A stretch of 64,000 nt of DNA, from assembly GCA_900100595.1 (NCBI GenBank), contig FMUA01000003.1, positions 74,441 to 138,440 on the forward strand, in the 5' to 3' direction. The translations under genes and the position numbers were made by a program. This DNA comes from Ruminococcaceae bacterium P7. GTDB taxonomy: Bacteria > Bacillota > Clostridia > Oscillospirales > Acutalibacteraceae. Under the pieces are notes generated by a model, which had not been told where the DNA came from, did not search any database, and worked only from the letters and a program-made list of their open reading frames with translations. Shown one piece after another: positions 1-8,055 of the stretch (positions within the stretch are counted from its first letter, which is position 1; the number at the start of each line of letters is the position of its first letter).

Positions 1-28
1 AATGATGACGGAGGTTGAGCTGGAATGA
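1..28 (+). CDS. C-terminal end of an unidentified phage-tail-type gene (partial)
   Basis: Only the last eight codons (reading MMTEVELE) and a TGA stop lie inside the window, so the product cannot be identified. The stop overlaps the start codon of the next gene as ATGA, which implies translational coupling. Because the next gene encodes an XkdX-type protein, this is most likely a tail fibre or other tail-tip protein of a phage-like locus lying to the left. That role is inference from position only. Confidence 0.5.
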
Positions 29-171
29 GCAAACACTTTGAACTGGTAAAAAAATACTATCAAAAGGGCTTGTGGAGCCTTGAGCGCGTCCGCAACGCCG
101 TCATCAAGTGCTGGATCACCGAATCGGAATTTTATCTTATCACACAGATGGATTATTCCGATATTCATTAA
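25..171 (+). CDS. XkdX-family phage tail protein (48 aa)
   Basis: This 48-residue protein starts MSKHFELVKKYYQKGLW and continues with RVRNAVIKCWITESEFYLIT, the typical length and pattern of XkdX proteins, which close the tail-gene block of PBSX-like phages and defective prophages. XkdX function is not established. The start overlaps the stop of the preceding gene (ATGA) and a GGAGG-like site lies just upstream, inside that gene. It is on the plus strand and about 24 kb from the phage-like operon at 24-34 kb, so it belongs to a separate locus or to a displaced part of the same system. Confidence 0.75.
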   Translation: MSKHFELVKKYYQKGLWSLERVRNAVIKCWITESEFYLITQMDYSDIH

Positions 172-225
172 TCCGCAATGAAAAATGACGTTATTGTAAA
201 ATCGCGTTGAAAATTGAATGAGAAA

Positions 226-261
226 AACGCTGCCGCAAATCTGTTGGTTTGCGGCAGCGTT
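226..261. terminator. Bidirectional intrinsic terminator
   Basis: A 14-bp perfect stem (AACGCTGCCGCAAA with its complement) and an 8-nt loop sit between the convergent xkdX-like gene and the nucleotidyltransferase gene. A-rich sequence precedes and T-rich sequence follows the stem, so it can act on both strands. Confidence 0.8.
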
Positions 262-285
262 ATTTTGAAAAGCATCGAAAACAAA

Positions 286-1425
286 TTAATCCGAATGGGG
301 AACATTTGTCTTTTTGAACTTCTTCAGGTTATGATATTCCATGAGAAGCGCCTTGCGTTTCGTGAACAGTCCCTTGAACGGACGGTACAGCACGAGGAAC
401 GGATACAGGATCCGATGACGGTAGACCGTCGGGTAATATAGCTGCAAAAAATCCTCATCAGGGAAAAAGCGTCCGAGAAGATACCGTCTTTTCGCCTTTT
501 TGCTGTCGTCGTTGTGGAGACAGTTTGCCAGCACATTCGAGAACATGCCAAAGCTATTGGAATTGATAAAATACATCAGATGCTTCTGTTCTTCATCCGA
601 CAGCGGCTGCATGGAGAAGGTTTTGACGGCAAGCACCCGCACCTCCTGCTCAAAGCTTTTCAGCTCCAGCTTCTCCAGCTCCCTGTCAAGATAACCGCGA
701 TCCATCGACTGTCCCTTCTTCCGGTCGATCACGTAAATATCAAGCAGCGCCTTCAAGCCGATTCCCGCGTTGCTGTAATGCTTGTACATATGACAGAGAA
801 CATGGATGTAAAAATCCTCATCAGTGAAACGACAGCCAAACGCATTGCCGCCGTTTCTGACCAGCCTGTCCGTGATGTTTTCATAATAAGCCGAAAACAC
901 GGGCGCCTTCAGCGGGACAAACAGAGTACTGTGAATTTCAAAGCTGACAACACTCTTGTGGTACACGTCATGATTGGTACGTCCGAACAAAGCGCACTCA
1001 TAACCGAGTCCTGTCATGATGCTTCTGATATCCTCCATCCTGCTGCCGTCGCAGAGGATGTCATTGTCCGTCATTTCTCTCATCGCCGCCTTGGGGTAAT
1101 AATCCTTGAGAATACAACCCTTCAGCGGAAGATACCAGATGCCGTTCTCCTCCAGCGCGCGCGTCACCCTTGCCCTTTCGGAATCAAAGAGGATCAGTCT
1201 GCGTATCGCGGTCGCTTTCGCGTCCTTCCATGACGCAGGCAGCGCCATCGTTGTTTCGAGGGCAAACGCTGCCGCGGCGGACAGCATATGATGCTTCGCA
1301 AGCTCCAGAACCGCATCCATATCCATTGTGGCACATCTCTCGGGACTCGGTTTATCCTCATTCACCGCGCAGGACACGAGATAGAGCAAATCCTTTGCAT
1401 TTGCGTTGTTGTCATTTTGGCTCAT
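286..1425 (-). CDS. Nucleotidyltransferase family protein (NTP_transf_5 type, 379 aa)
   Basis: The central part (LPLKGCILKDYYP, then REMTDNDILC around residues 97-122) has the LKG and paired-acidic pattern of the uncharacterised nucleotidyltransferase family found in polysaccharide and secondary-metabolite loci. The N-terminal half is helical and the C-terminal 100 residues are basic and aromatic. The gene lies downstream of a Wzz-like protein and a tyrosine kinase, so a role in surface polysaccharide assembly is plausible, but substrate and reaction are unknown. A terminator separates it from the kinase gene, so it probably has its own promoter. Confidence 0.65.
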   Translation of the reverse strand: MSQNDNNANAKDLLYLVSCAVNEDKPSPERCATMDMDAVLELAKHHMLSAAAAFALETTMALPASWKDAKATAIRRLILFDSERARVTRALEENGIWYLPLKGCILKDYYPKAAMREMTDNDILCDGSRMEDIRSIMTGLGYECALFGRTNHDVYHKSVVSFEIHSTLFVPLKAPVFSAYYENITDRLVRNGGNAFGCRFTDEDFYIHVLCHMYKHYSNAGIGLKALLDIYVIDRKKGQSMDRGYLDRELEKLELKSFEQEVRVLAVKTFSMQPLSDEEQKHLMYFINSNSFGMFSNVLANCLHNDDSKKAKRRYLLGRFFPDEDFLQLYYPTVYRHRILYPFLVLYRPFKGLFTKRKALLMEYHNLKKFKKTNVPHSD

Positions 1426-1493
1426 AACAATATGTCACCCTTTTCATTCGTTATTCCCCTTATCTTCCGATTCGCGCAGACGCGCAAAATGAA

Positions 1494-1526
1494 AATCCGG
1501 AACACGCAGTCACACGGTTCCGGATT
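1494..1526 (-). terminator. Intrinsic terminator after the tyrosine kinase gene
   Basis: A 10-bp inverted repeat (AATCCGGAAC / GTTCCGGATT) is followed on the minus strand by TTTTCATTTT. It sits 39 bp past the kinase stop codon and would end the Wzz-kinase transcript. Confidence 0.7.
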
Positions 1527-1564
1527 CTTTACACCAGTCAACTACAGTCAGGGCGAAAGAAAAA

Positions 1565-2293
1565 TCAATAGTAGCCGTAACCGTAGCCGTATTCATAGCC
1601 ATAGCCTTTTCCGCCCTTGCCGAACTTCTTGGTCTTGACGGACTCCACGTTGTTGACAATAATGCCAAGGATTTTTCCGCCGTTTCTGTTCAGCACATCG
1701 ATCACCTTTTTCAGCGCGGGATAGGTGGTGGAGTTGTGCTTCACAACCAATACAACGCCGTCGGACTGCTTGACCAGAGGAAGCGAGTCGACAACTACGC
1801 CGACAGGGGGTGTATCAAAAATAATATAATCATAATCTTTTTCCACCGTCTTGACAAACTCCTGCATACCGGAGCTGGAAAGAAGCTCCGAGGGGTTCGG
1901 CGGAACTGCGCCGTAGGTAACGGCAAACAGATTGGAGATCTTTGTTGTGCGGATCATTTCTTCCTTTTCGCACTCACCGTTCAGGTAATTGGTCAGTCCG
2001 GGAGAAGGCTCCAGTGACAAAGCGTTGTGGATCTGGGGTCTTCTGAGGTCACAGTCGATAATCAGAACTCTTGTGTTGACCTGCTGAGCGAGCGCAATAG
2101 CGACGTTGACGGAAGTAACCGTCTTTCCCTCGCCCTTGTTCGCGCTGGTAAAGGAAATCTTTTTGCAGCCCTTTTTAATGATAGAATAGACAATATTGGT
2201 TCTGGCTGCCTTATAGGATTCTCTGATCTGGAACGCGACCGCATCCATGTTGATCAGGTTGTCGGAACGCTTTCTGTCTGTTTTCTTAGCCAT
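1565..2293 (-). CDS. CpsD/CapB-type bacterial tyrosine kinase (242 aa)
   Basis: Cytoplasmic BY-kinase that would autophosphorylate on a C-terminal tyrosine cluster and control polymerisation or export of capsule or exopolysaccharide. Visible motifs are a Walker A in SANKGEGKTVTS near residue 50, a Walker A' in VLIIDCDLRRP, a Walker B in YIIFDTPPVG, and a tail alternating Gly and Tyr with seven tyrosines. It overlaps the Wzz-like gene upstream by 8 bp; in Firmicutes the membrane adaptor and kinase are separate proteins that work together, and this arrangement matches. The length is normal for the family. Confidence 0.9.
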   Translation of the reverse strand: MAKKTDRKRSDNLINMDAVAFQIRESYKAARTNIVYSIIKKGCKKISFTSANKGEGKTVTSVNVAIALAQQVNTRVLIIDCDLRRPQIHNALSLEPSPGLTNYLNGECEKEEMIRTTKISNLFAVTYGAVPPNPSELLSSSGMQEFVKTVEKDYDYIIFDTPPVGVVVDSLPLVKQSDGVVLVVKHNSTTYPALKKVIDVLNRNGGKILGIIVNNVESVKTKKFGKGGKGYGYEYGYGYGYY

Positions 2294-3050
2294 TTTCCTT
2301 CACGCTCCCCTCTTTGCTCTTCTGGGCGCTCTCTTTGCCTTTCTGGCTGATATAACTGTCAAAGCTCGGGATCGCCGCCAGAACGGGAATATCGAATATT
2401 TGCGTCATTTCATCATCATATTTGATCTTTTTATCCATGAAGTGACGGATAAACGCGATACCGACCGAAACGATCAGCGAGGCGAAGAACGCAATGATCA
2501 CGTTTCTGCTCACGCTGGGAGAGGAATGCTTCGTGGGCAGCTGCGCCTCGTCGCACACCTTCAGCTTTGCGTTTGTTTTCAGGTTGGAAATGGTTTCGGG
2601 AGCCACCTCCGCAATAGTATCCGCGATCTTCTTTGACTCCGTCGGTGACGGAGAAACGACCTTGACGTCAAAGACCTCGGTGTTTTCGTCGCTCTTGAAC
2701 GATATCATCTTACTGAGCTGGGTGGGCGTGTATTTCTCAGACAGCCTCTCGGAAAGCTCGGTATAGAACGTGTTGGTATCGAGCATGCGGATATAGGTAG
2801 GAACCAGCTTGAGCGCGTAGTTCTGCATCGTCAGGGAAGCGCTCGCGGCGCTCGGACTGTCAGACTGCACGTCAACGGTCTCAACATAAAGGGAAAGCGT
2901 TGACGTATACTGTTTGGTAACAAAAAAATTGGTGTAGAAAAAGGTTCCCAGCATAGCCAGCAACACTACTACAGCAATAAAAACAGCGTTTCGTTTAAGG
3001 ATTTCACCTATCAGTTTTGGGGAGATAATGATTTCATCTTTTTCTTCCAC
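2286..3050 (-). CDS. Wzz/CapA-type chain-length regulator, membrane activator of the kinase (254 aa)
   Basis: Two membrane segments (about residues 19-36 and 185-203) flank an extracytoplasmic domain rich in helices, the layout of polysaccharide co-polymerases. The protein begins MEEKDEIIISPKLIGEILKR, as in Wzz-domain proteins. Paired with the downstream BY-kinase it would activate phosphorylation and set polysaccharide chain length. The first cytoplasmic tail is short and the C-terminal tail carries many Lys and Ser residues. Transferases and flippases are not in this window, so the polysaccharide cannot be named. Confidence 0.8.
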   Translation of the reverse strand: MEEKDEIIISPKLIGEILKRNAVFIAVVVLLAMLGTFFYTNFFVTKQYTSTLSLYVETVDVQSDSPSAASASLTMQNYALKLVPTYIRMLDTNTFYTELSERLSEKYTPTQLSKMISFKSDENTEVFDVKVVSPSPTESKKIADTIAEVAPETISNLKTNAKLKVCDEAQLPTKHSSPSVSRNVIIAFFASLIVSVGIAFIRHFMDKKIKYDDEMTQIFDIPVLAAIPSFDSYISQKGKESAQKSKEGSVKENG

Positions 3051-3090
3051 TGCACATCACTCACCTTTCGTAATCGTAAATATAACACAA

Positions 3091-3135
3091 AAATCATGCC
3101 TGTCTTTTTATGATACAATAAATCAGGCATGATTT
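3091..3135 (-). terminator. Hairpin terminator of the sortase operon
   Basis: A perfect 12-bp inverted repeat (AAATCATGCCTG / CAGGCATGATTT) with a 21-nt loop is followed on the minus strand by TTTGTG. It lies after the 280-residue membrane protein and before the wzz-like gene. The long loop makes it a weaker terminator than the others in the window. Confidence 0.55.
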
Positions 3136-3280
3136 CAAGCGAAATATTATGATTTGTCGGCAAAACGGAAAGATTCATTCCAAATGCCGATTTTTTTCAA
3201 AAAACACTTTGGTTTATTGTTAATTTTACTGCGATTTTGCCATACGAAAAACCGCGTAAAATCATAACAAACAGAATCCG

Positions 3281-4123
3281 TCAATCAGACGTCAGTCTGA
3301 GATAAAACGACCGGTACAAAAAGAAAAACAGGAACGCCGAAACCAAAAAGAACGCCGCTACGACCCACAGCATGATGTTGACGTTGTTCGCAAAAAGCAC
3401 AACCATCTGATAGAGTGCGCGCGATTGCAGATTGATATTCTTCAGACCGCCGTTGATCGACACATACACCGCGACAGTCGTCAGGGCAAGGCAATCCGCC
3501 GCCGTCGCAAAGTAAAGATACTTGAAAATGCGGTGCCTCCAGCGGTTCCCGAACGTCAGCACCAGCACGATGACAGCAAAAAGAAGAGCCAGACCCGCCG
3601 TGATGTAGGGCAGATATTTTTTCACCGCGTGAAAATATCCCGCGATCTGTGTCAGCAGAGGGATTTTCACACAGTCCTTGTAACGGGACTCCGCGTTTTT
3701 GACAAGGTAATCCACGTTACTCTGATCGACCTTTGCGTTCTTCTCCTTTATGTACGACTCAAGCTCCGAAATGAATTTCTGCTTGAAGGCAGTTGTGTCG
3801 ACACGTCCTGTTCCGCCCTCAAAGAAATCGTCAAGATACGTCTCCGTGTCAGTCGTGATCATGATGGGATCCACTATCTTTTCACAAAAATCCTTTGACA
3901 AGCCGCTCGCGTATCCCAAAATGACCAGTCTGTCCGTCATCTCGTCGCATTTGTCGACAAAATAGTTGGTGGAATTCATCTGGTCGATCCAGAAGGATTT
4001 GTTGAAGAGAGAAATCTCTCCCACCACGCCGAGCGACAGCATGAACAGAAAAAGCGACAGAAAAAACGACAGAACGCCAAAGAGAATATCACGGACCTTC
4101 TTGCCCGCAGTTTTTTTCGCCAT
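3281..4123 (-). CDS. Membrane protein of unknown function next to a sortase (280 aa)
   Basis: I do not recognise this family. It has a basic N-terminus, one membrane segment (residues 12-36), an extracellular domain of about 130 residues with many Asp, Lys and Thr, then three membrane segments (about 165-190, 200-222 and 240-265). The stop codon of the sortase gene is only 2 bp upstream, with GGGTGAG as ribosome-binding site, so both are made together. Inference: it may be an accessory factor for the sortase, for example in presenting the substrate. Confidence 0.6.
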   Translation of the reverse strand: MAKKTAGKKVRDILFGVLSFFLSLFLFMLSLGVVGEISLFNKSFWIDQMNSTNYFVDKCDEMTDRLVILGYASGLSKDFCEKIVDPIMITTDTETYLDDFFEGGTGRVDTTAFKQKFISELESYIKEKNAKVDQSNVDYLVKNAESRYKDCVKIPLLTQIAGYFHAVKKYLPYITAGLALLFAVIVLVLTFGNRWRHRIFKYLYFATAADCLALTTVAVYVSINGGLKNINLQSRALYQMVVLFANNVNIMLWVVAAFFLVSAFLFFFLYRSFYLRLTSD

Positions 4124-4125
4124 GA

Positions 4126-4848
4126 TTACTCACCCTCTCCGATTTCTTTTTCCAGAGGAATACCCTCCACCAAATCCGCGTAAACAAAAAATCTGTCTTT
4201 CGTCAGACCGATTTCATCGAAGGGATAGCAGGTGTATAAAATCAGGTTTTCGTAATCAGCGGACAAATCGTAGGCAGTGGTATCCAGCGAATCTTTCACC
4301 GCCGTCTCCCTGATAACGTACTTGTAGTTGCCGTAGCTGGTTCTGATGATGATTTCCTGACCCGCTTCGGCGTATTTCAATCCGTTGAAGAAGGTGTTAT
4401 TATGTCCCGCGATCAGCGTTGTTCCGCCGTAGCCCGGCAAAAAGCTGCCGTAGTAAATTCCCACTCCGTTGCTGAGGGCAACGTCTCCGTCGCCCATGAA
4501 AAGAGGACATTCAATATCGCAGGCGGGAATTTTGATTTCCGCGAACTGGTTTCCGTAGTGGGGAAACTCAACGGTCTCCGCCTTTACTTCAGGCTCGCCT
4601 ACCGTGTTTGTGACCGTTTCTACCGTTGCGTTCTCCTGAACAGGCACAAAAATATTTTTATATTCGGTAGAGTAATCGTTTTCCCCGTCAGAAAACATCA
4701 CGCTCGCTGCGGAAATCAATGTGCCGAAGGTCGGCGCTATTGCGATATACATAACGGTAAAAATGCCTACAAAAAAGAGAATGGGAAGAATTACAAAACT
4801 CTTCCCACCTACTTTTTTATTGTGCCTGTGTTTGTGCGCGCGAGACAT
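4126..4848 (-). CDS. Sortase, probably class D (240 aa)
   Basis: Membrane-bound transpeptidase that cleaves a C-terminal sorting signal and attaches the protein to the cell wall. One membrane segment (residues 18-38) is followed by the sortase barrel with the catalytic His in TTLIAGHNNTFF, the catalytic Cys in LILYTCYPF and the Arg in TKDRFFVYA. The LYTC form and the N-terminal anchor suit class D, but class B or E cannot be excluded. The start overlaps the stop of the upstream secreted protein gene (TAATG), which suggests that protein is its substrate. Confidence 0.85.
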   Translation of the reverse strand: MSRAHKHRHNKKVGGKSFVILPILFFVGIFTVMYIAIAPTFGTLISAASVMFSDGENDYSTEYKNIFVPVQENATVETVTNTVGEPEVKAETVEFPHYGNQFAEIKIPACDIECPLFMGDGDVALSNGVGIYYGSFLPGYGGTTLIAGHNNTFFNGLKYAEAGQEIIIRTSYGNYKYVIRETAVKDSLDTTAYDLSADYENLILYTCYPFDEIGLTKDRFFVYADLVEGIPLEKEIGEGE

Positions 4849-5450
4849 TAGCCTCTCTTCTTAACCACAAAGAACACGCCGCCCGCAATAGCGAGAACAG
4901 CAAATGCACCAACAACAACGAATACCATTGTGTTAGCGGAAGCGCCTGTGGTCTTGATTACGCCGCCGTCGGTTGTCTTGCCGTTTACATCAACAGACTT
5001 GCCGCCATCCTTGGAAACGAGAGTAGGAACAGCCTTGAAGATCACTTCGCCGTTCTTGTCCTTCAGGGTAATTTCGTCTCCGACATGTGTAGCAGTACCG
5101 CCAACGATAGCCATTCCTTTACCGAGAGTCGCAAAGAGCTCTTTCTTCTGAGTCTTGGTGCAGTCAGCGATGTTCTTTGCTCCGGTCGCCTCAAGCTGGG
5201 TCTTACCGGTCTTGATGTTAGCAATAATCTCATCAGCCTGCTCAGCTGTCAAGTCAATCGTGTTAAAATAGTTCTCTGCCTGATTGACAAAAGATTCGGG
5301 CCAATACATATCTTTGCCCTGCATCTTAACACTAGTCTTAAGCTCATCCAGTACTTTCTTCTCATTTGCGTTAATGTCGGCTGCGAATGCAGAAACAACA
5401 GATACAGCAACGAGAAGGAGAGCAACAAAGATCGATGCTACCTTTTTCAT
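4848..5450 (-). CDS. Secreted, membrane-anchored protein; candidate sortase substrate (200 aa)
   Basis: A signal peptide (MKKVASIFVALLLVAVSVVS, cleavage near AFAAD), a soluble domain of about 130 residues, then a C-terminal stretch with IKTTGASANT, a hydrophobic segment and the basic tail VVKKRG. This is the sorting-signal layout, but the motif is not LPxTG. The soluble domain is alpha-helical at first and beta-rich later; I do not recognise it. It is the first gene of the sortase operon and has a clear promoter. Substrate status is inferred from the layout and gene order. Confidence 0.7.
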   Translation of the reverse strand: MKKVASIFVALLLVAVSVVSAFAADINANEKKVLDELKTSVKMQGKDMYWPESFVNQAENYFNTIDLTAEQADEIIANIKTGKTQLEATGAKNIADCTKTQKKELFATLGKGMAIVGGTATHVGDEITLKDKNGEVIFKAVPTLVSKDGGKSVDVNGKTTDGGVIKTTGASANTMVFVVVGAFAVLAIAGGVFFVVKKRG

Positions 5451-5527
5451 TGTTTTCTACCACCTTTTTGAAAAAATAGAGTAATTGAATACGGGTGATT
5501 TTTCATCCGCCTCAAATTTACGTTATG

Positions 5528-5556
5528 ATTATAACACTATTCAATTTGTTTGTAAA
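5528..5556 (-). promoter_or_regulatory. Sigma-A promoter of the sortase operon
   Basis: On the minus strand TTTACA, a 17-bp spacer and TATAAT lie 78 bp upstream of the first start codon. The rest of the 326-bp gene-free stretch (5451-5776) is AT-rich and shows nothing else I can identify. Confidence 0.75.
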
Positions 5557-5776
5557 GAGTTTTTCGCAATTTTTTTCTGATTTTTGCATGAATTAATATC
5601 ATAAAAATCGGCATTTCCTCCAAATTATTTACAATTGTTCCGCTGCTTTCTTCCAATAACAACACTTTTTTGTGTTTGAATTATTTAAATCGGATACCTT
5701 CCGTTCCGCAAATCATGCAAATTCCGTGAAGGTCGACAAAATGCTTTTCTCGGATTTATCGTTCACAGGAAACGCA

Positions 5777-7867
5777 TCACACGCCGAACAGCAGCTCGGT
5801 ATAGGACGGATAGGGCCAGAAATCGGAAGCGGTTTCGGTCTCCATCGAATCGCCCACCGCACGCAGCTCCTGCATCTTGGCAAACACATTTTCGCGGAAA
5901 TACGCCGCGCGCCTGAGCGGATCGCCGTCGAAATCGCCGGCGTTCAGGACAGCGTCCTCCAGCTCTGCGGTTTTCTTGACGAAGCATACAAGCTTGTTGG
6001 AAAGGCTGAGGATAAGCTCCTCCTCCACGCTGGTGGGAATCGCGGCGGAAAGCGCTTTTTTGGCAAGCGCGGCGTCGGTGATCTCTCTGACAAAGGCAGT
6101 CACGGCGGGTGTGATGTTCTTCTTTGCCATATCGATCATGGTGAGCGCTTCAATATTGATCTGCTTGCAGTAGGTCTCCAGCTCAATCTCGTATCTCGCG
6201 CGGAACTCCGCCTCGGTGACGATCTTGTTCTTGACGAAGAGGTTGATGTTTTTGCGGTCGAGGAAGTGAGAAAACGCCTCGGGAAGGGATTTCAGATTAT
6301 ATAAGCCTCTCTTTTTCGCTTCCTCCACCCACGCGTCGGTATAGTTGTCGCCGTTGAAGATGATTCTCTTGTGCTCGGTAAGGACGTTCTTGACCAGCGA
6401 ACGGACGGCGGTCTCAATGTCCTCGGCGTCCTTGAGCTCCACATAGAACTGTGACAGCTCCTCTGCGATCATGGTGTTGAGCATGTAGTTCGGACAGCCG
6501 ATATTGAGCGACGAACCGAGCGCGCGGAACTCAAACTTGTTGCCCGTGAAGGCAAACGGAGAGGTGCGGTTGCGGTCGGAGGTGTCCTTCTTGAAGTCAG
6601 CGAGCACGTCGACGCCCGTGAGCATCTTCTCCTTGCCGTGGCTGACGTACTCCTCACCGTTGATAATGGATTCCACCATCTCACCGAGGTCGTCGCCGAG
6701 ATAGACGGACATGATCGCGGGAGGCGCCTCGTTCGCGCCGAGACGGTGATCGTTGCCCGCGGAGGCGACCGTCGCCCTGAGCAGATCCTGATACTCGTCG
6801 ACCGCCTTGATGACAGCGGAGAGGAAAATCAAAAACTGCAGGTTATCCTCGGGGTGCTTGCCGGGTGAGAGCAGATTCTCGCCCGTATTGGTAGAGAGCG
6901 ACCAGTTGTTGTGCTTGCCCGAGCCGTTGACGCCCGCGAAGGGCTTCTCGTGCAGCAGGCAGACCAGACCGTGCTTTTCGGCGGTTTTCTGCATGATCTC
7001 CATGGTCAGCTCGTTGTGGTCGTTGGCGATGTTGGAGGTGGTGAAGATCGGCGCCAGCTCGTGCTGAGAGGGAGCGACCTCGTTGTGCTTTGTCTTTGCG
7101 AGCACGCCGAGCTTCCACAGCTCCTCGTCAAGCTCCTTCATATATGCCGAAACGCGGGTCTTGATCGCGCCGAAATAGTGGTCGTCAAGCTCCTGTCCCT
7201 TGGGCGCCTTCGCGCCGAAAAGGGTTCTGCCCGTGAGCTTCAGATCCTCGCGCTGATCGTACAGCTCCTTATCGATCAGGAAGTACTCCTGCTCGGGGCC
7301 GACGGTGGTAATGACGCGCGTCACCTCGTTCTTGCCGAGAAGGTGGAGAATCTTGACCGCCTCGGTGCTGATGCGCTCCATCGAACGGAGCAGCGGCGTT
7401 TTTTTATCGAGCACCTCGCCCGTATAGGAACAGAACGCGGTGGGAATGTAAAGAGAGCCGTCGCGCACAAACGCGGGAGAAGTGGGATCCCATGTGGTGT
7501 AGCCTCTCGCCTCAAAGGTCGCGCGGATGCCGCCCGAGGGGAAAGAGGACGCGTCGGGCTCGCCCTTGATCAGCTCCTTGCCCGAGAACTCCATGATCAC
7601 GCCGTCGCCGTTGGGCTGGATAAAGCTGTCGTGCTTCTCCGCGGTAACGCCCGTCATCGGCTGGAACCAGTGGGTATAGTGAGTGCAGCCCATTTCGATC
7701 GCCCAATCCTTCATCGCCGCCGCTACGACGTTCGCGACGCTGATATCAAGCGGCTCGCCGTCCTGAATGGTCTTTTTGAGCGCCTTATAGGTGGATTTTG
7801 GCAGTCTCTCCTGCATTTTCTTGTCGTTAAATACCATACTTCCGAACATCTCGGGTACTTTAGACAT
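5777..7867 (-). CDS. glnN: Glutamine synthetase type III (696 aa)
   Basis: Cytoplasmic enzyme that makes glutamine from glutamate, ammonia and ATP. The length near 700 residues and the segments MEFSGKELIKGEPDASSFPSG, TVGPEQEYFLID, NDHNELTMEIMQ and NGSGKHNNWS identify the GSIII family common in Ruminococcus, Clostridia and Bacteroides. The start chosen (MSKVPEMFGSMVF) has AGGAG ten bases upstream; the reading frame is open further upstream but without a ribosome-binding site. A leader hairpin lies between promoter region and start. No GlnB-like gene is next to it. Confidence 0.96.
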   Translation of the reverse strand: MSKVPEMFGSMVFNDKKMQERLPKSTYKALKKTIQDGEPLDISVANVVAAAMKDWAIEMGCTHYTHWFQPMTGVTAEKHDSFIQPNGDGVIMEFSGKELIKGEPDASSFPSGGIRATFEARGYTTWDPTSPAFVRDGSLYIPTAFCSYTGEVLDKKTPLLRSMERISTEAVKILHLLGKNEVTRVITTVGPEQEYFLIDKELYDQREDLKLTGRTLFGAKAPKGQELDDHYFGAIKTRVSAYMKELDEELWKLGVLAKTKHNEVAPSQHELAPIFTTSNIANDHNELTMEIMQKTAEKHGLVCLLHEKPFAGVNGSGKHNNWSLSTNTGENLLSPGKHPEDNLQFLIFLSAVIKAVDEYQDLLRATVASAGNDHRLGANEAPPAIMSVYLGDDLGEMVESIINGEEYVSHGKEKMLTGVDVLADFKKDTSDRNRTSPFAFTGNKFEFRALGSSLNIGCPNYMLNTMIAEELSQFYVELKDAEDIETAVRSLVKNVLTEHKRIIFNGDNYTDAWVEEAKKRGLYNLKSLPEAFSHFLDRKNINLFVKNKIVTEAEFRARYEIELETYCKQINIEALTMIDMAKKNITPAVTAFVREITDAALAKKALSAAIPTSVEEELILSLSNKLVCFVKKTAELEDAVLNAGDFDGDPLRRAAYFRENVFAKMQELRAVGDSMETETASDFWPYPSYTELLFGV

Positions 7868-7909
7868 AAAAAAAACTCTCCTAACTGAATTTTTTGTGAA
7901 CCCAAAACA

Positions 7910-7936
7910 GGCGCTGCGGGAGATTCCCGCAGCGCC
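7910..7936 (-). promoter_or_regulatory. GC-rich hairpin in the glnN leader
   Basis: An 11-bp perfect stem (GGCGCTGCGGG / CCCGCAGCGCC, 5-nt loop) lies 43 bp upstream of the glnN start. On the minus strand it is followed by TGTTTTGGG, a weak T-tract. It could be an attenuator or a binding site for an RNA-binding regulator; I cannot tell which. Confidence 0.45.
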
Positions 7937-8055
7937 TTTGCCGTTTATCATTGACAGTATATTCTTATTTCGGGGATTTGTCAAGGCTTTTTGCGTCTTG
8001 CAATTGAACTCTGTTAATGATAGAATAGAACCAGAAAACAACAAGGGGAAATTTT

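Noticed and set aside
7868-8044. N-terminal extension of glutamine synthetase
   Set aside because: The frame is open upstream, but it would cross the leader hairpin, has no ribosome-binding site, and the family starts near MSKVPEMFGS.
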